Under the pieces are notes generated by a model. It made no database searches, was not told where the DNA came from, and saw only the letters and a list, made by a program, of their open reading frames with translations. A stretch of DNA of 64,000 bases, taken from positions 1,240,001 to 1,304,000 of the forward strand of contig NZ_CP049919.1 in assembly GCF_015624425.1 (NCBI RefSeq). Reading direction: 5' to 3'. Position numbers and translations under genes: made by a program. Shown in pieces: positions 8,572 to 18,100 of the stretch (positions are counted from its first letter, which is position 1; each line of letters begins with the position of its first letter). This stretch comes from Roseateles sp. DAIF2. GTDB lineage: Bacteria; Pseudomonadota; Gammaproteobacteria; Burkholderiales; Burkholderiaceae_C.

Positions 8572-9954
8572 TCAGTCCGCGCCGCTGACGCCGACGCCCA
8601 TCGACTCGGCGGCCGAGAGCTGGTTCTTGACGCTGGCCACGGTGGCCTGGAACTGCGCCTTGGCGCTGGCCGGCAGGTTGATCGCCTCGGAGGCGCGCGC
8701 GATCACGCGCGGATCCTGGTGCTGGCCCTTGACGCGGAATTCGAAGTGCAGATGCGGGCCGGTGGCCCAGCCGGTGGCGCCGACGGCGCCGATCTTCTGG
8801 CCCTGCTCGACCTTCTGGCCCTTCTTGACGTCGATGCGGCTCAGGTGGGCGTAGACGGTCTGGCGCTCGCCGCTGTGGCGCACGAAGATCACATTGCCGA
8901 AGCCGTTCTGCCAGCCGGCGAACTCGACCGCGCCGTCGCCGACGGTGCGCACCGGCGTGCCGGTCGGCGCGCCGTAGTCGGTGCCGAGGTGGGCGCGCCA
9001 CTTCTGCAGGATCGGGTGGAAGCGCATCGCGAAACCGGAGGTCACGCGCGAGAACTCCATCGGGCTGGCCAGGAAGGAGCGGCGCTTGCTCTGGCCATCG
9101 AAGCCGTAGAAGTTGCCCTTGCCGGTCGCGGAATCCTTGTACCAGACCGCGGCATGGCTCTTGCCGTTGTTGACGAACTCGGCGGCGATCACGCGGCCGC
9201 TGGTCTGGCCCCAATTGATCGGCTCGCCGTCGGCGGTCATGGCCTCGAACACCACCGAGAAGCGGTCGCCCTTGCGCAGCTCGCGGTGGAAATCGATGTC
9301 GCCGGAGAACATGTCGGCCATCTGCGAGGCGATCGCATCGGGGATGCCGGCCTCGTCGGTGGCGACGAACAGCGAGCTGCGCACCATGCCGCTGCCCAGG
9401 CGCACCTGGGCCTGCAGCGGCACGGTCTCGAGCCGGGCGCTGAAGACCTCGCCCTGGCGCTCGATGCTCAGGCGGCTGAAGTGGGTGGCCTGCTGCTCGG
9501 CCAGCTCGGCCGGGAAGCGCACGATCATCGAGCGCACGGTGCCGTCGGCATCGGCGCTCAGCTGCACCATCTTGCCGACGCGGCCCTTCAGCACGCGCTG
9601 GCCCAGCTGGTCATTGCGTAGGAAGGCGGCGGCGGCCGGGTCGAAGGCGCCCATGCGGCGCAGCAGCGAATCGGCGGTGTCGCTGGCGCGGGTCTGGTCG
9701 TTGCGGACCAGGGCCATCTGATGCGCGGCCAGCGCGCTGAGCTGCTCGTCCAGATCCAGCGTGCGCACCGGCTCGGTGATCAGGTATTGCGGCAGATCCT
9801 CGGCATTGGGCGCCAGCGGTGCGATACCAAAGGCGGTGACGGCAAAGCCGCCCAGCAGGCCCACCACGGTGCTGGTGAGGGCGCGCGGGTGCCGAGCTGC
9901 GAAGGCTTCGGCTCGCGCCAGAGCCTGCTTCAGTTCGTTTTTCCAGTCAATCAC
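8572..9954 (-). CDS. M23 family peptidoglycan metallopeptidase
   Basis: Predicted murein endopeptidase of 460 residues acting in the periplasm. A membrane anchor lies near residues 25-47, followed by an OapA/LysM-like middle region. The C-terminal LytM/M23 domain (about 315-415) retains the zinc ligands: H322-x3-D326 in AHLGTDYGAP and H403 in GPHLHFEF, with H370 in YAHL. It is therefore an active enzyme rather than a degenerate EnvC/NlpD-type activator. It resembles the MepM/YebA group. It is the first gene before anmK and divergent from tyrS; the 223-base gap holds a promoter-like sequence with a palindrome. Confidence 0.93.
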   Translation of the reverse strand: MIDWKNELKQALARAEAFAARHPRALTSTVVGLLGGFAVTAFGIAPLAPNAEDLPQYLITEPVRTLDLDEQLSALAAHQMALVRNDQTRASDTADSLLRRMGAFDPAAAAFLRNDQLGQRVLKGRVGKMVQLSADADGTVRSMIVRFPAELAEQQATHFSRLSIERQGEVFSARLETVPLQAQVRLGSGMVRSSLFVATDEAGIPDAIASQMADMFSGDIDFHRELRKGDRFSVVFEAMTADGEPINWGQTSGRVIAAEFVNNGKSHAAVWYKDSATGKGNFYGFDGQSKRRSFLASPMEFSRVTSGFAMRFHPILQKWRAHLGTDYGAPTGTPVRTVGDGAVEFAGWQNGFGNVIFVRHSGERQTVYAHLSRIDVKKGQKVEQGQKIGAVGATGWATGPHLHFEFRVKGQHQDPRVIARASEAINLPASAKAQFQATVASVKNQLSAAESMGVGVSGAD

Positions 9955-10090
9955 GCTTAAAAACCTGGGACCTTGTTGTTTTGCCGTCCTGCCCGATGGT
10001 CAGGGAGCCATGGAGCACGAGGGGCGTCCACTAGAATTCATGGTTTGCGCCACACCCCCAAGCGAGGGGTTCTGACGCAAAACAGCGGCG

Positions 10091-10117
10091 AGTATACCGA
10101 GGCGATCGCCTCGTCAA
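10091..10117 (-). promoter_or_regulatory. Promoter-like sequence with palindromic spacer, upstream of the M23 peptidase gene
   Basis: On the minus strand TTGACG (10117-10112) precedes TATACT (10096-10091) with a 15-base spacer, two bases below optimum. The spacer is almost filled by the perfect 16-base palindrome CGAGGCGATCGCCTCG (10098-10113), which could be an operator. It lies about 140 bases before the M23 gene and 65 before tyrS. Confidence 0.45.
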
Positions 10118-10177
10118 CGCCAAGAAAACCCGATAAATCAAGGCTTTACATCTAGCCTGCGCCCAAACTTCCACGCC

Positions 10178-11446
10178 ATGTCCGAATCGCGAACTCCAGC
10201 CGCCACGCCGTCTTCCGCTCCCGCCGAAGCCCCGCGTTATCCGGTCACGGACAAGGTGCGCGAGGCCATGGCCATCTCCAAGCGCGGCGTGGACGAGCTG
10301 CTGCCCGAGGCCGACTGGCTGAACAAGCTGGCCCGCGCCGAGGCCACCGGCGTGCCGCTGCGCATCAAGCTGGGCCTGGACCCGACCGCGCCGGACATCC
10401 ACATCGGCCACACGGTGGTGCTGAACAAGATGCGCCAGCTGCAGGACCTGGGCCACCAGGTGATCTTCCTGATCGGCGACTTCACCTCGATGATCGGCGA
10501 CCCCTCGGGCCGCAATGCCACGCGCCCGCCGCTGACGCCCGAGCAGATCAAGCACAACGCCGAGACCTACTACAAGCAGGCCAGCCTGGTGCTGGACCCC
10601 GCCCGCACCGAGATCCGCTACAACAGCGAGTGGAGCGACCCGCTGGGCGCGCGCGGCCTGATCCAGCTGGCCGCCAAGTACACGGTGGCGCGCATGATGG
10701 AGCGCGACGACTTCACCAAGCGCTTCGCGGCCCAGACCCCGATCTCGGTGCACGAGTTCCTCTACCCGCTGATGCAGGGCTACGACTCGGTGGCGCTGAA
10801 GAGCGACCTGGAGCTGGGCGGCACCGACCAGAAATTCAACCTGCTGATGGGCCGCCACCTGCAGCAGGAATATGGCCAGGAGCCGCAGTGCATCCTGACC
10901 ATGCCCCTGCTAGAGGGCCTGGACGGCGTCGAGAAGATGTCCAAGTCCAAGAACAACTATGTGGGCATCACCGATCCGGCCACGCAGATGTTCGCGAAGA
11001 TCCTGTCGATCAGCGACGTGCAGATGTGGAAATGGTTCGAGCTGCTGAGCTTCCGCCCGCTGGACGAGATCGCGCGCCTGAAGGCCGAGACCGAGGCCGG
11101 CCGCAACCCCAAGGAAGCCAAGGTGCTGCTGGCCAAGGAGATCACCGCTCGCTTCCATTCGGCGAGCGCGGCCGACGAGGCCGAGCAGGACTTCAACAAG
11201 CGCGCCGCGGGCGGCATTCCGGACGACATCCCGGCGCTAAACCTGTCCGGCGCCCCGCAGGGCATCGGCGCGCTGCTGAAGGCGGCGGGGCTGGTGGCCT
11301 CGGGCAGCGAGGCGATGCGCATGGTCGAGCAGGGCGGCGTCCGGATCGACGGCACGGTGATCAGCGACAAGGGCCTGAAGCTGGAAGCCGGCACCTTCGT
11401 GCTGCAGGTCGGCAAGCGCAAGTTCGCGCGCGTGACCCTGGCTTGA
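10178..11446 (+). CDS. tyrS: Tyrosyl-tRNA synthetase
   Basis: Class I aminoacyl-tRNA synthetase charging tRNA-Tyr. The 422 residues contain HIGH at 75-78, KMSKS at 253-257, and a C-terminal S4 RNA-binding domain (about 355-420). An N-terminal Ser/Ala/Pro-rich extension of about 20 residues precedes the catalytic domain. The exact HIGH tetrad and the domain length resemble the TyrZ-type form found in many betaproteobacteria. It is divergent from the M23 peptidase gene and followed closely by a membrane-protein gene. Confidence 0.97.
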   Translation: MSESRTPAATPSSAPAEAPRYPVTDKVREAMAISKRGVDELLPEADWLNKLARAEATGVPLRIKLGLDPTAPDIHIGHTVVLNKMRQLQDLGHQVIFLIGDFTSMIGDPSGRNATRPPLTPEQIKHNAETYYKQASLVLDPARTEIRYNSEWSDPLGARGLIQLAAKYTVARMMERDDFTKRFAAQTPISVHEFLYPLMQGYDSVALKSDLELGGTDQKFNLLMGRHLQQEYGQEPQCILTMPLLEGLDGVEKMSKSKNNYVGITDPATQMFAKILSISDVQMWKWFELLSFRPLDEIARLKAETEAGRNPKEAKVLLAKEITARFHSASAADEAEQDFNKRAAGGIPDDIPALNLSGAPQGIGALLKAAGLVASGSEAMRMVEQGGVRIDGTVISDKGLKLEAGTFVLQVGKRKFARVTLA

Positions 11447-11477
11447 GTTTTTGCACCTCCAAAGGGAGGCGGCAACG

Positions 11478-12128
11478 ATGCGGGAAACGCTGAACCGGCC
11501 GCTCAACGGGTCCGAGAAACGGCGCCTGGGCGCCGATCTGGCCCATTGGGAGCGGCGCCTGTCGCCGCGGGCCAAGGTGCGCGAGGCCGTCCAGGCCTTC
11601 GGCGCGGCGCTGCTGGTGGGCCTGGGCTTCGGGCTGTTCGGCAGCCATGGCTTCTACTACTCGATGCTGGGCGCGCTGTGGGTAGCGGGCCTGCTGCTGC
11701 TGATCCTCTGGGTGCCCAAGGAGCGGCAGGGGCGCGGGCGGCTGTGGGCCCTGCGCCGGGCGCTGGCGCAGAACCGGGCCGAGGTGCTGCGGGTCGAGGC
11801 CGAGGCCTATGTCGAGTTCGAGGAACTGGGTGACTCGGGCGCCTTCTACCTGTTCCAGACCGGCCCGCGGGAGCTCTTGCTGCTGCGCGGGCAGGACTAC
11901 TACGCCACCGGCGGCTTTCCCTGCCTGAGTTTTGAACTGGTCACGGTGCCGGGCGTGCTGTTCCACATCCGCCCGCTGTCGCCGGCGGCCGAGCCCCTGC
12001 GCCGCTTTGCGCCGCAGGCCATGCTTGAGTTCGCGGATCTGGAGGACGGCCGGGTGCTGCCCGGCCGCTTGGAAGACGCCCAGGCGGCCCTGCGCGCCGC
12101 GCTGGGCCGTCCGGCTCAGACCGAGTAG
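11478..12128 (+). CDS. Conserved membrane protein of unknown function
   Basis: I do not recognise the family. The 216-residue product has a basic N-terminal region, a pair of transmembrane helices (about residues 38-52 and 58-76), then a charged coiled segment (WALRRALAQNRAEVLRVEAEAYVEFEE) and a cytoplasmic beta-rich domain of about 110 residues. The ATG at 11478 is chosen because GGGAGG lies about eight bases upstream. It starts 31 bases after tyrS, so co-transcription is likely. Its last 13 bases overlap, tail to tail, the end of gnd. Confidence 0.7.
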   Translation: MRETLNRPLNGSEKRRLGADLAHWERRLSPRAKVREAVQAFGAALLVGLGFGLFGSHGFYYSMLGALWVAGLLLLILWVPKERQGRGRLWALRRALAQNRAEVLRVEAEAYVEFEELGDSGAFYLFQTGPRELLLLRGQDYYATGGFPCLSFELVTVPGVLFHIRPLSPAAEPLRRFAPQAMLEFADLEDGRVLPGRLEDAQAALRAALGRPAQTE

Positions 12129-13579
12129 GTGCTCGACGCGGTGCGCCCGCCGCTGCCGGTCCAGTTGGTGTGGAAGAACTGGCCGCGCGGCTGGTCCACG
12201 CGTTCATAGGTATGGGCACCGAAGTAGTCGCGCTGGGCCTGCAGCAGGTTGGCCGGCAGGCGCGCGCTGCGGAAACCGTCGAAGAAGGCCAGCGCGCTGG
12301 CGAAGGCCGGCACCGGGATGCCCTTCAGCACCGCGGTGGCGACCACGCGGCGCCAGCTGGCCTCGCTCTTCTTGATCGCCTGCTCGAAGAAGGGCGCCAG
12401 CAGCAGGTTCTGCAGCTGCGGGTTCTGGTCGAAGGCGTCCTTGATGTTGCCGAGGAAGGCGCTGCGGATGATGCAGCCGCCGCGCCACATCAGCGCGATG
12501 CCGCCGTAGTTCAGGTGCCAGCCGTTCTGCTCGGCGGCCGCCGCCATCAGCATATAGCCCTGGGCATAGCTGACGATCTTGGAGGCGTAGAGCGCCTGGC
12601 GGATCTCCTCGACGAAGGCGGCGCGCTCGGCGTCCTCGATCTTGCGGCTGCCGCCCGGGAACAGCCTGGCCGCCTCGACGCGCAGGTTCTTCATCGCGGA
12701 GACGCAGCGGCTGTAGACCGCCTCGGCCATCAGCGTGATCGGGATGCCCAGGTCGGCCGAGGAGATCACGGTCCATTTGCCGGTGCCCTTCTGGCCGGCG
12801 GTGTCGAGGATCTTGTCGACCAGCGGCGCGCCGTCCGCCTCGTCCTTCTTGGCCAGGATGTCGCGGGTGATCTCGATCAGGTAGGAGTCGAGCTCGCCGC
12901 GGTTCCAGTCGGCGAACATCGCGCTCATCTCGTCGGGCGTCAGGCCCAGGCCTTCCTGCATCAGCTGGTAGGCCTCGCAGATCAGCTGCATGTCGCCGTA
13001 CTCGATGCCGTTGTGCACCATCTTGACGTAATGGCCCGAGCCGCCCTCGCCGACCCAGTCGCAGCAGGGGGAGCCGTCATCGACTTTGGCGGCGATGGCC
13101 TGGAAGATCGGCTTCACATGCGGCCAGGCCGCCGGCGAGCCGCCGGGCATGATGCTGGGGCCGAAGCGCGCGCCTTCCTCGCCGCCGGAGACGCCGGTGC
13201 CGATGTAGAGCAGGCCCTTGGACTCGACGTACTTGACGCGGCGCGCGGTGTCGTCGAACAGCGAGTTGCCGCCGTCGATGATGATGTCGCCCGGCTCCAG
13301 GTGCGGCAGCAGCTGCTCGATGAACTCGTCCACCGGCGCGCCGGCCTTGACCATCAGCATCACGCGGCGCGGGCGTTTCAGCAGGCCGACCATCTCCTCG
13401 ATCGAATGCGCGCCGATCACCTTCGTGCCCTTGGCCTCATGGGCCAGGAACTCGTCCACCTTGGACGTGGTGCGGTTGTAGGCCACGACGGTGAAGCCAT
13501 GGTCGTTCATGTTGAGGATCAGGTTCTGGCCCATCACGGCCAGGCCGATGAGGGCGATGTCGGCTTGCGCGCTATGCAT
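12116..13579 (-). CDS. gnd: 6-phosphogluconate dehydrogenase, decarboxylating (NADP+)
   Basis: Oxidative pentose phosphate pathway enzyme converting 6-phosphogluconate to ribulose 5-phosphate, CO2 and NADPH. The 487 residues match the long homodimeric form. The Rossmann signature IGLAVMGQNLILNM is near residues 11-24, the family signature region contains KMVHNGIEYGDMQLICEAY near 187-205, and ISGGEEGAR is represented by VSGGEEGAR near 129-137. The gene stands alone and ends inside the 3' end of the convergent membrane-protein gene. Confidence 0.97.
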   Translation of the reverse strand: MHSAQADIALIGLAVMGQNLILNMNDHGFTVVAYNRTTSKVDEFLAHEAKGTKVIGAHSIEEMVGLLKRPRRVMLMVKAGAPVDEFIEQLLPHLEPGDIIIDGGNSLFDDTARRVKYVESKGLLYIGTGVSGGEEGARFGPSIMPGGSPAAWPHVKPIFQAIAAKVDDGSPCCDWVGEGGSGHYVKMVHNGIEYGDMQLICEAYQLMQEGLGLTPDEMSAMFADWNRGELDSYLIEITRDILAKKDEADGAPLVDKILDTAGQKGTGKWTVISSADLGIPITLMAEAVYSRCVSAMKNLRVEAARLFPGGSRKIEDAERAAFVEEIRQALYASKIVSYAQGYMLMAAAAEQNGWHLNYGGIALMWRGGCIIRSAFLGNIKDAFDQNPQLQNLLLAPFFEQAIKKSEASWRRVVATAVLKGIPVPAFASALAFFDGFRSARLPANLLQAQRDYFGAHTYERVDQPRGQFFHTNWTGSGGRTASSTYSV

Positions 13580-13656
13580 ATGTTCTTTTCAGCTCGGTGG
13601 CAAAACCCGAATCCTAGGGGAAACCCGGGACTCGTGGGAAATCGGGGCTGCTGGAC

Positions 13657-13678
13657 GGCCGGACCTTGCGGTCCGGCC
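13657..13678. terminator. Hairpin downstream of the tricorn protease gene
   Basis: Perfect 9-bp stem GGCCGGACC (13657-13665) with GGTCCGGCC (13670-13678) and a TTGC loop. It lies 12 bases beyond the stop of the minus-strand protease gene. It has no T-run, so it may act as an mRNA 3' stabiliser or factor-assisted terminator. Confidence 0.45.
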
Positions 13679-13689
13679 GGAGGCTGCGC

Positions 13690-16600
13690 TCAGCGCGCCA
13701 GCGGGCGCGGATAGGGGCCGGGGCGCGGCTCGCGCAGCGGCTTCTCGCTCATGGCCTTGCGCAGCCAGGCCAGGGCGGCATCGAGCTGCGCGTCCTGGCC
13801 CAGGGCGCTGGCGCGCGGCGGGTTGTCGACCTCGATGTCGGGACGCACGCCCTGACCCTCGATGATGAAGCGGCCGTCCTCCAGCAGGAACTGGCCGGTC
13901 TCGGCGGCGCGCACCATGCCGTTGTCGGCCAGGCGGTTGCGGTCCGACAGCCAGACGCCGGCGCCGGCCGTGGTGCGGCCGATCACCGGGCCCAGGCCCA
14001 GGCGCTTGAAGCCCTCGGTGAAGGTCTCGCCATCGGAATAGGTCTCTTCGTTGGCCAGCACCACCACCTGGCCGCGGAAGGTCTGCTGCATGTTCGAGCC
14101 CGGCGGCGCGTTCTCCGGCGAGCGGCGCTGCCAGAACATCCAGGCGCGGCGCAGCAGGGTGTTGAGGATCCAGCTGTCGATATTGCCGCCGCCGTTGTGG
14201 CGCACATCGATGATCAGACCCTCGCGGTCGACCTGGGCGTAGAACTCGCGCGCGAAATCGGCGATGTCGTCGCGCCCCATCGCGCGCAGATGCAGATAGC
14301 CGATGCGGCCCTGCGAGGCCGCGGCCACTGCGCGGGCGCGGCCGTAGCGCCAGTCGTCCAGGCGCAGCCGCGCCTCGCGCATCGCGTCCACCGGGGTCAC
14401 GATGACACGGCGTGCGGCGGCGCCGGGGCGATCCTGCAGCTCCAGCAGCACCTGGCGGCCGGCCTGGCCGCGCAGCAGCTCGCTGGGATGCGCGGACTCG
14501 GCCGCGGGGCGGCCGTTGATGCGCGTGATGAGGGCGCCGGGTGCGATGGCAAGCCCGGGCGCGGCCAGCGGGCCGGCCTCGGCGGGCAGCTCGGGGTCGC
14601 CGGTGTAGAGGCGCTCGACCCGCCAGCCCTGCTCGACGCGCTGCAGCTCGGCGCCCAGGCCGGCCAGGCCCGGCTCCTGCGGGCCCTTGCGCACATCGGG
14701 CGCGATCACCTGGCTGTGCAGCAGGCTCAGTTCGCCGACCAGCTGTTGCAGCAGATCGCTGAGCTCGCCGCGCTCGGTGACGCGCTCCACCAGCGGCGCG
14801 TACTTGTCGCGCATCGCGTTCCAGTCCACGCCGTGCAAGGCCTTGTCGTAGAAGAAGTCGCGCTGCATGCGCCAGGCGTCATGGAACATCTGGCGCCATT
14901 CGGCGCGCGGCTCGGTGGCGATCTGCCAGTCGCTCCAGCGCACCTGGGCCTTGCCCAGATCGGTCGGCAGCTTGGGTCCGCTCTCGACGATCAGGATCTC
15001 CGGCGTGGCGCCCTCCGCGCCGCGGCGCAGCATCAGCTTCTTGCCGTCGCGGCTCAGCGCATAGGCCTGCACCTGCTCGGCCAGGGTCTCGGTCTTGCTC
15101 TCCTGCGGGCCGATGGGCAGGCTCTTCAGCGCGCGGCTGCCGCGCTCCTCGTCGAGCAGCCACAGGCGCTTGCCGTCGGTGGCCAGCTCGCTGTAGTTGC
15201 CCGGCGCCAGCGGCAGCTCGTACAGGCGCTGCGCGAGGCCGGCGGTGGCGATCTCGGGCAGGCGCGGCTTGCTGCTCGACTCGGACTTGGCCTCCGGCTT
15301 GGTTTCGGGTTTCTCGTCGGGCTTGGCCGGCTGCAGCTCGTCGGCGGCGGCGAAGGGGAAGCGCTGCGGGCCGGCCTGCAGCGCCAGCGCATAGACCTTC
15401 CAGCCGCGCTCGAAGCTCGGGCCCATATTGCGGTCGCCCCAGGGATTGGGGCGGCCGCTGGTCGCGAAATGGCGGCGCGACAGGAAATAGAGCCAGCGCC
15501 CGTCCGGGCTGAAGGCGGGCGAGGCGCTGTCGTAGCGGTCACCGGTCAGCACATGCAGGCGCTGGTCGGCCGGGGTGTAGAGCATCAGCTGCTCGCGCCA
15601 GCCACTGCCCTCGTTGCGGCTGTAGGCCAGCGCGCGGCCGTCCGGCGACCAGCGCAGCTCGCCATAATCGTTGCCATGGCGGTCGCGGTCGATCTCGCGG
15701 GTGGCCTCGGCCGGCGCCTTGGCCTGCAGGTCGGTCAGGTAGAGCCGGCCCTCCTTGTCGCTGTGCGCGAGGTAGCGGCCGTCCGGCGAGGGCTGCAGCT
15801 GCAGGCGCATCGCCTGCGCATCGCGGGTCAGCTGCTGGGGCGGGCTCAGGCCATCGGCCGCGAAGCGCCAGACCTCCAGCTCGCCGCCGAAGTCGCACAG
15901 CGCGAACACCTGCTTGCTATCGGCGCTGAACTTGGCCTCGCGGCAGCGCCCGCCGTCCTTCAGCCCGGCGGGCAGGGGCAGCTCGGCGCGGCGCAGCGGG
16001 CCGGCGCCCTGGGTGGCCAGGCGGCCGCGGCTGGTCAGCAGCACGCGCTCGCCGTCGGGGGCGAAGGCCAGGTGGCTGAGGAAGTCCTGCGGCTTGTCGA
16101 TCCAGCGCTGGCGCTGCTGGTCGAAATCGCCGCTCAGGCCGATCGCCAGCCGCTGCGGCTCGGCGCCGCCGCCCAGGTCCAGGCGGTAGAGGTCGGCGCC
16201 CAGGCTGTAGACCGCCAGGGCGCGCCCGTCGGCGGCCAGGCTGAGCTGGCGGATGTCCCAGTCGCGGTGTCGCGTGTGCTGGCGCAAGTCCTGACCCTTG
16301 GCGTCGACCGACCAGAGGTTGAAGCGGCCGTCGCGGTCCGACAGAAAGGCGATGCGCAGGGCGCCGCCGGCGTCGCGGTAGGGCTGCGGGCGCAGGTTGT
16401 TGTGGCCGTCGTCGACCAGGGCTCGCGCCTCGGCCTGGCCGTCCAGATCCAGCGCCCACAGGCGCGCGATGCCGCCGCCGCGGTAGAGGCGGGCGTTGTC
16501 GCCGCGCAGGCCGTTGCGGGTGAAGAACAGCTGACGGCCATCGGCGCTCAGCGCGCCGTCGCTGGCCTGGTTGACCGGCAGGGCGCGCAAGCGCGCGCTG

Positions 16601-17040
16601 GCGATGTCGGCGGCCAGCAGGCGCGTGCCGGGCTGGCCGCTCGGGTTCGGGCCGGTGAAGATCACCTCGCCCTGGGCGCTGATGCCCCAGACCCGCTGCT
16701 GCGCGCTCTGGTTCCAGCTCAGGCGCTTGGGCACGCCGCCTGCGGCCGGCATCACATAGACATCGCCGGCGCCGCCGTCGTACTGGCCGATGAAGGCCAG
16801 CCAGCGGCCATCGGGCGAGAGGGCCGGATGCGTCTCGCTGCCGGCATGGCTGCTCAGGCGCTGCGCCCCGCCGCCCTGGGCCGGCGCGCGCCACAGATCG
16901 CCCTCCGCGACGAACAGCAGCTGCTCGCCCTGCAGCGCGGGCATGCGGTAGTAGCCGGTCGTCGGCTGGGCCGCGGCCAGGCCGAAGCCCAGCGCGGCGA
17001 ACAGGGGCAGGAGTCGCAATGGCGTGCAGAGCAGGGTCAC
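13690..17040 (-). CDS. Exported tricorn-type S41 protease
   Basis: Large serine protease, 1116 residues, of the tricorn/S41 family, predicted to be exported: a signal peptide is visible (LLPLFAALGFGLAAAQ, about residues 9-25). Order of domains: N-terminal beta-propeller blades of the PD40/tricorn type, then a second propeller with repeated FSPDGRWL-type blades (about 30-640), a linker rich in Lys/Glu/Pro, the helical core, a PDZ domain (about 750-850), and the C-terminal S41 catalytic domain. The likely nucleophile Ser sits in NEETYSDGE, with NGGGNIDSW upstream as the oxyanion region. Probable role: degradation of peptides in the periplasm. It stands alone. Confidence 0.9.
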   Translation of the reverse strand: MTLLCTPLRLLPLFAALGFGLAAAQPTTGYYRMPALQGEQLLFVAEGDLWRAPAQGGGAQRLSSHAGSETHPALSPDGRWLAFIGQYDGGAGDVYVMPAAGGVPKRLSWNQSAQQRVWGISAQGEVIFTGPNPSGQPGTRLLAADIASARLRALPVNQASDGALSADGRQLFFTRNGLRGDNARLYRGGGIARLWALDLDGQAEARALVDDGHNNLRPQPYRDAGGALRIAFLSDRDGRFNLWSVDAKGQDLRQHTRHRDWDIRQLSLAADGRALAVYSLGADLYRLDLGGGAEPQRLAIGLSGDFDQQRQRWIDKPQDFLSHLAFAPDGERVLLTSRGRLATQGAGPLRRAELPLPAGLKDGGRCREAKFSADSKQVFALCDFGGELEVWRFAADGLSPPQQLTRDAQAMRLQLQPSPDGRYLAHSDKEGRLYLTDLQAKAPAEATREIDRDRHGNDYGELRWSPDGRALAYSRNEGSGWREQLMLYTPADQRLHVLTGDRYDSASPAFSPDGRWLYFLSRRHFATSGRPNPWGDRNMGPSFERGWKVYALALQAGPQRFPFAAADELQPAKPDEKPETKPEAKSESSSKPRLPEIATAGLAQRLYELPLAPGNYSELATDGKRLWLLDEERGSRALKSLPIGPQESKTETLAEQVQAYALSRDGKKLMLRRGAEGATPEILIVESGPKLPTDLGKAQVRWSDWQIATEPRAEWRQMFHDAWRMQRDFFYDKALHGVDWNAMRDKYAPLVERVTERGELSDLLQQLVGELSLLHSQVIAPDVRKGPQEPGLAGLGAELQRVEQGWRVERLYTGDPELPAEAGPLAAPGLAIAPGALITRINGRPAAESAHPSELLRGQAGRQVLLELQDRPGAAARRVIVTPVDAMREARLRLDDWRYGRARAVAAASQGRIGYLHLRAMGRDDIADFAREFYAQVDREGLIIDVRHNGGGNIDSWILNTLLRRAWMFWQRRSPENAPPGSNMQQTFRGQVVVLANEETYSDGETFTEGFKRLGLGPVIGRTTAGAGVWLSDRNRLADNGMVRAAETGQFLLEDGRFIIEGQGVRPDIEVDNPPRASALGQDAQLDAALAWLRKAMSEKPLREPRPGPYPRPLAR

Positions 17041-17140
17041 GTGCAGTCCTTGTGGGCCTGGGTTGATAGCGGGAGGAGGGCGGGCGCCGCCGGGTAGGCT
17101 GGCGCCGCGTGGGGGCGGATTGTGCGGCAGACCGAGGGGG

Positions 17141-18040
17141 TCAGACGTTCTTCACGCCGCTGGCGACATGGCCGGCCGGCACATGGGCGCGCGCGCTCTC
17201 GACATGGCCGATCTGGTCGTCGAAGAAGAAGTCGGGCTCGAACTCGCGCAGGAACTCGCCCTTGGCCAGGCCGCCGAGGAACATCGCCTCGTCGACCTCG
17301 ATCTGCCAGTTCATCAGGGTGCGCAGCGCGCGCTCATGGGCCGGCGCGCTGCGCGCGGTGACCAGGGCGGTGCGCACGCTCATCGCATCCTCCTTGTCGC
17401 GCTGCAGGCGGTGCAGGGCCTCCAGCACCGGCTTGAAGGGGCCGGCGGGCAGCGGCAGGCCGGCGCGCTCGATCTCATGGGCCTGGAAGGCGTCCAGCCC
17501 GCTGGCCTGGTAGACCTGCTCGGCCTCGTCGGAGAACAGCACCGCGTCGCCGTCGAAGGCGATGCGCAGCTCATGCGGATGCGCGTCCGAGGCGCGCGCC
17601 CCGCTGGGCAGCACGCGCGCGGCCGCGACGCCGGCGCCCAGCGCCGAGCGCACATCGGCCTCGTTGGCCGACAGGAAGAGCTGGGCCTTCAGCGGGCGCA
17701 GATAGCGCCAGGGGCTGGTGCCGCGGGTGAACACGCCGCGCTCGATCTTCAGCCCGAAATGCTGGGCCGAGCGGAACACCCGCATGCCCGAGATCGGGTC
17801 GTTGCGCGACAGCACCACCACCTCGACCCGCGGCGCGGCCGCGCCGACATTGAAGCCCAGCAGCTTGTGCACCAGCGAGAAGGCCACGCCGGGCTTGGCC
17901 GGCACGTCCAGGCGCTGCTGCTGCAGCGCCATGTAGGCGCGGTCGTCGCCGGCCTCGAAGAGTTCATTCTCCTCCTCGAAATCGAAGAGGGCGCGCGAGG
18001 AGATCGCGACGACGAGTTGTCTGTCCAGGGTGGCCGGCAT
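17141..18040 (-). CDS. 5'-nucleotidase (cytosolic NT5C1-like, PF06189)
   Basis: Predicted nucleoside monophosphate phosphatase of 299 residues. Family features: the N-terminal LVVAISSRALFDFEEE, the block VVVLSRNDP near residues 92-100, the LFLSANEADV block, and a HAD-like acidic motif in IAFDGDAVLFSDEAE near 177-191. I chose the ATG at 18040 (MPATLDRQ), which gives the family's usual N-terminus; the upstream open frame runs antisense to the neighbouring oxygenase gene and is not coding. It is divergent from the 2OG oxygenase gene with 60 bases between starts. Substrate preference (AMP, IMP) cannot be read from sequence. Confidence 0.9.
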   Translation of the reverse strand: MPATLDRQLVVAISSRALFDFEEENELFEAGDDRAYMALQQQRLDVPAKPGVAFSLVHKLLGFNVGAAAPRVEVVVLSRNDPISGMRVFRSAQHFGLKIERGVFTRGTSPWRYLRPLKAQLFLSANEADVRSALGAGVAAARVLPSGARASDAHPHELRIAFDGDAVLFSDEAEQVYQASGLDAFQAHEIERAGLPLPAGPFKPVLEALHRLQRDKEDAMSVRTALVTARSAPAHERALRTLMNWQIEVDEAMFLGGLAKGEFLREFEPDFFFDDQIGHVESARAHVPAGHVASGVKNV

Positions 18041-18100
18041 GTGGGATTCTTGGAGTTCTGGGCGTGGTGTAATTTTGCTTTGAACTTTCGCCCGGCCGTC

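Noticed and set aside
13666..17097. A 1143-codon open frame antisense to the tricorn protease gene
   Set aside because: Low-complexity translation with no motif; caused by strong third-position GC bias of the real gene.
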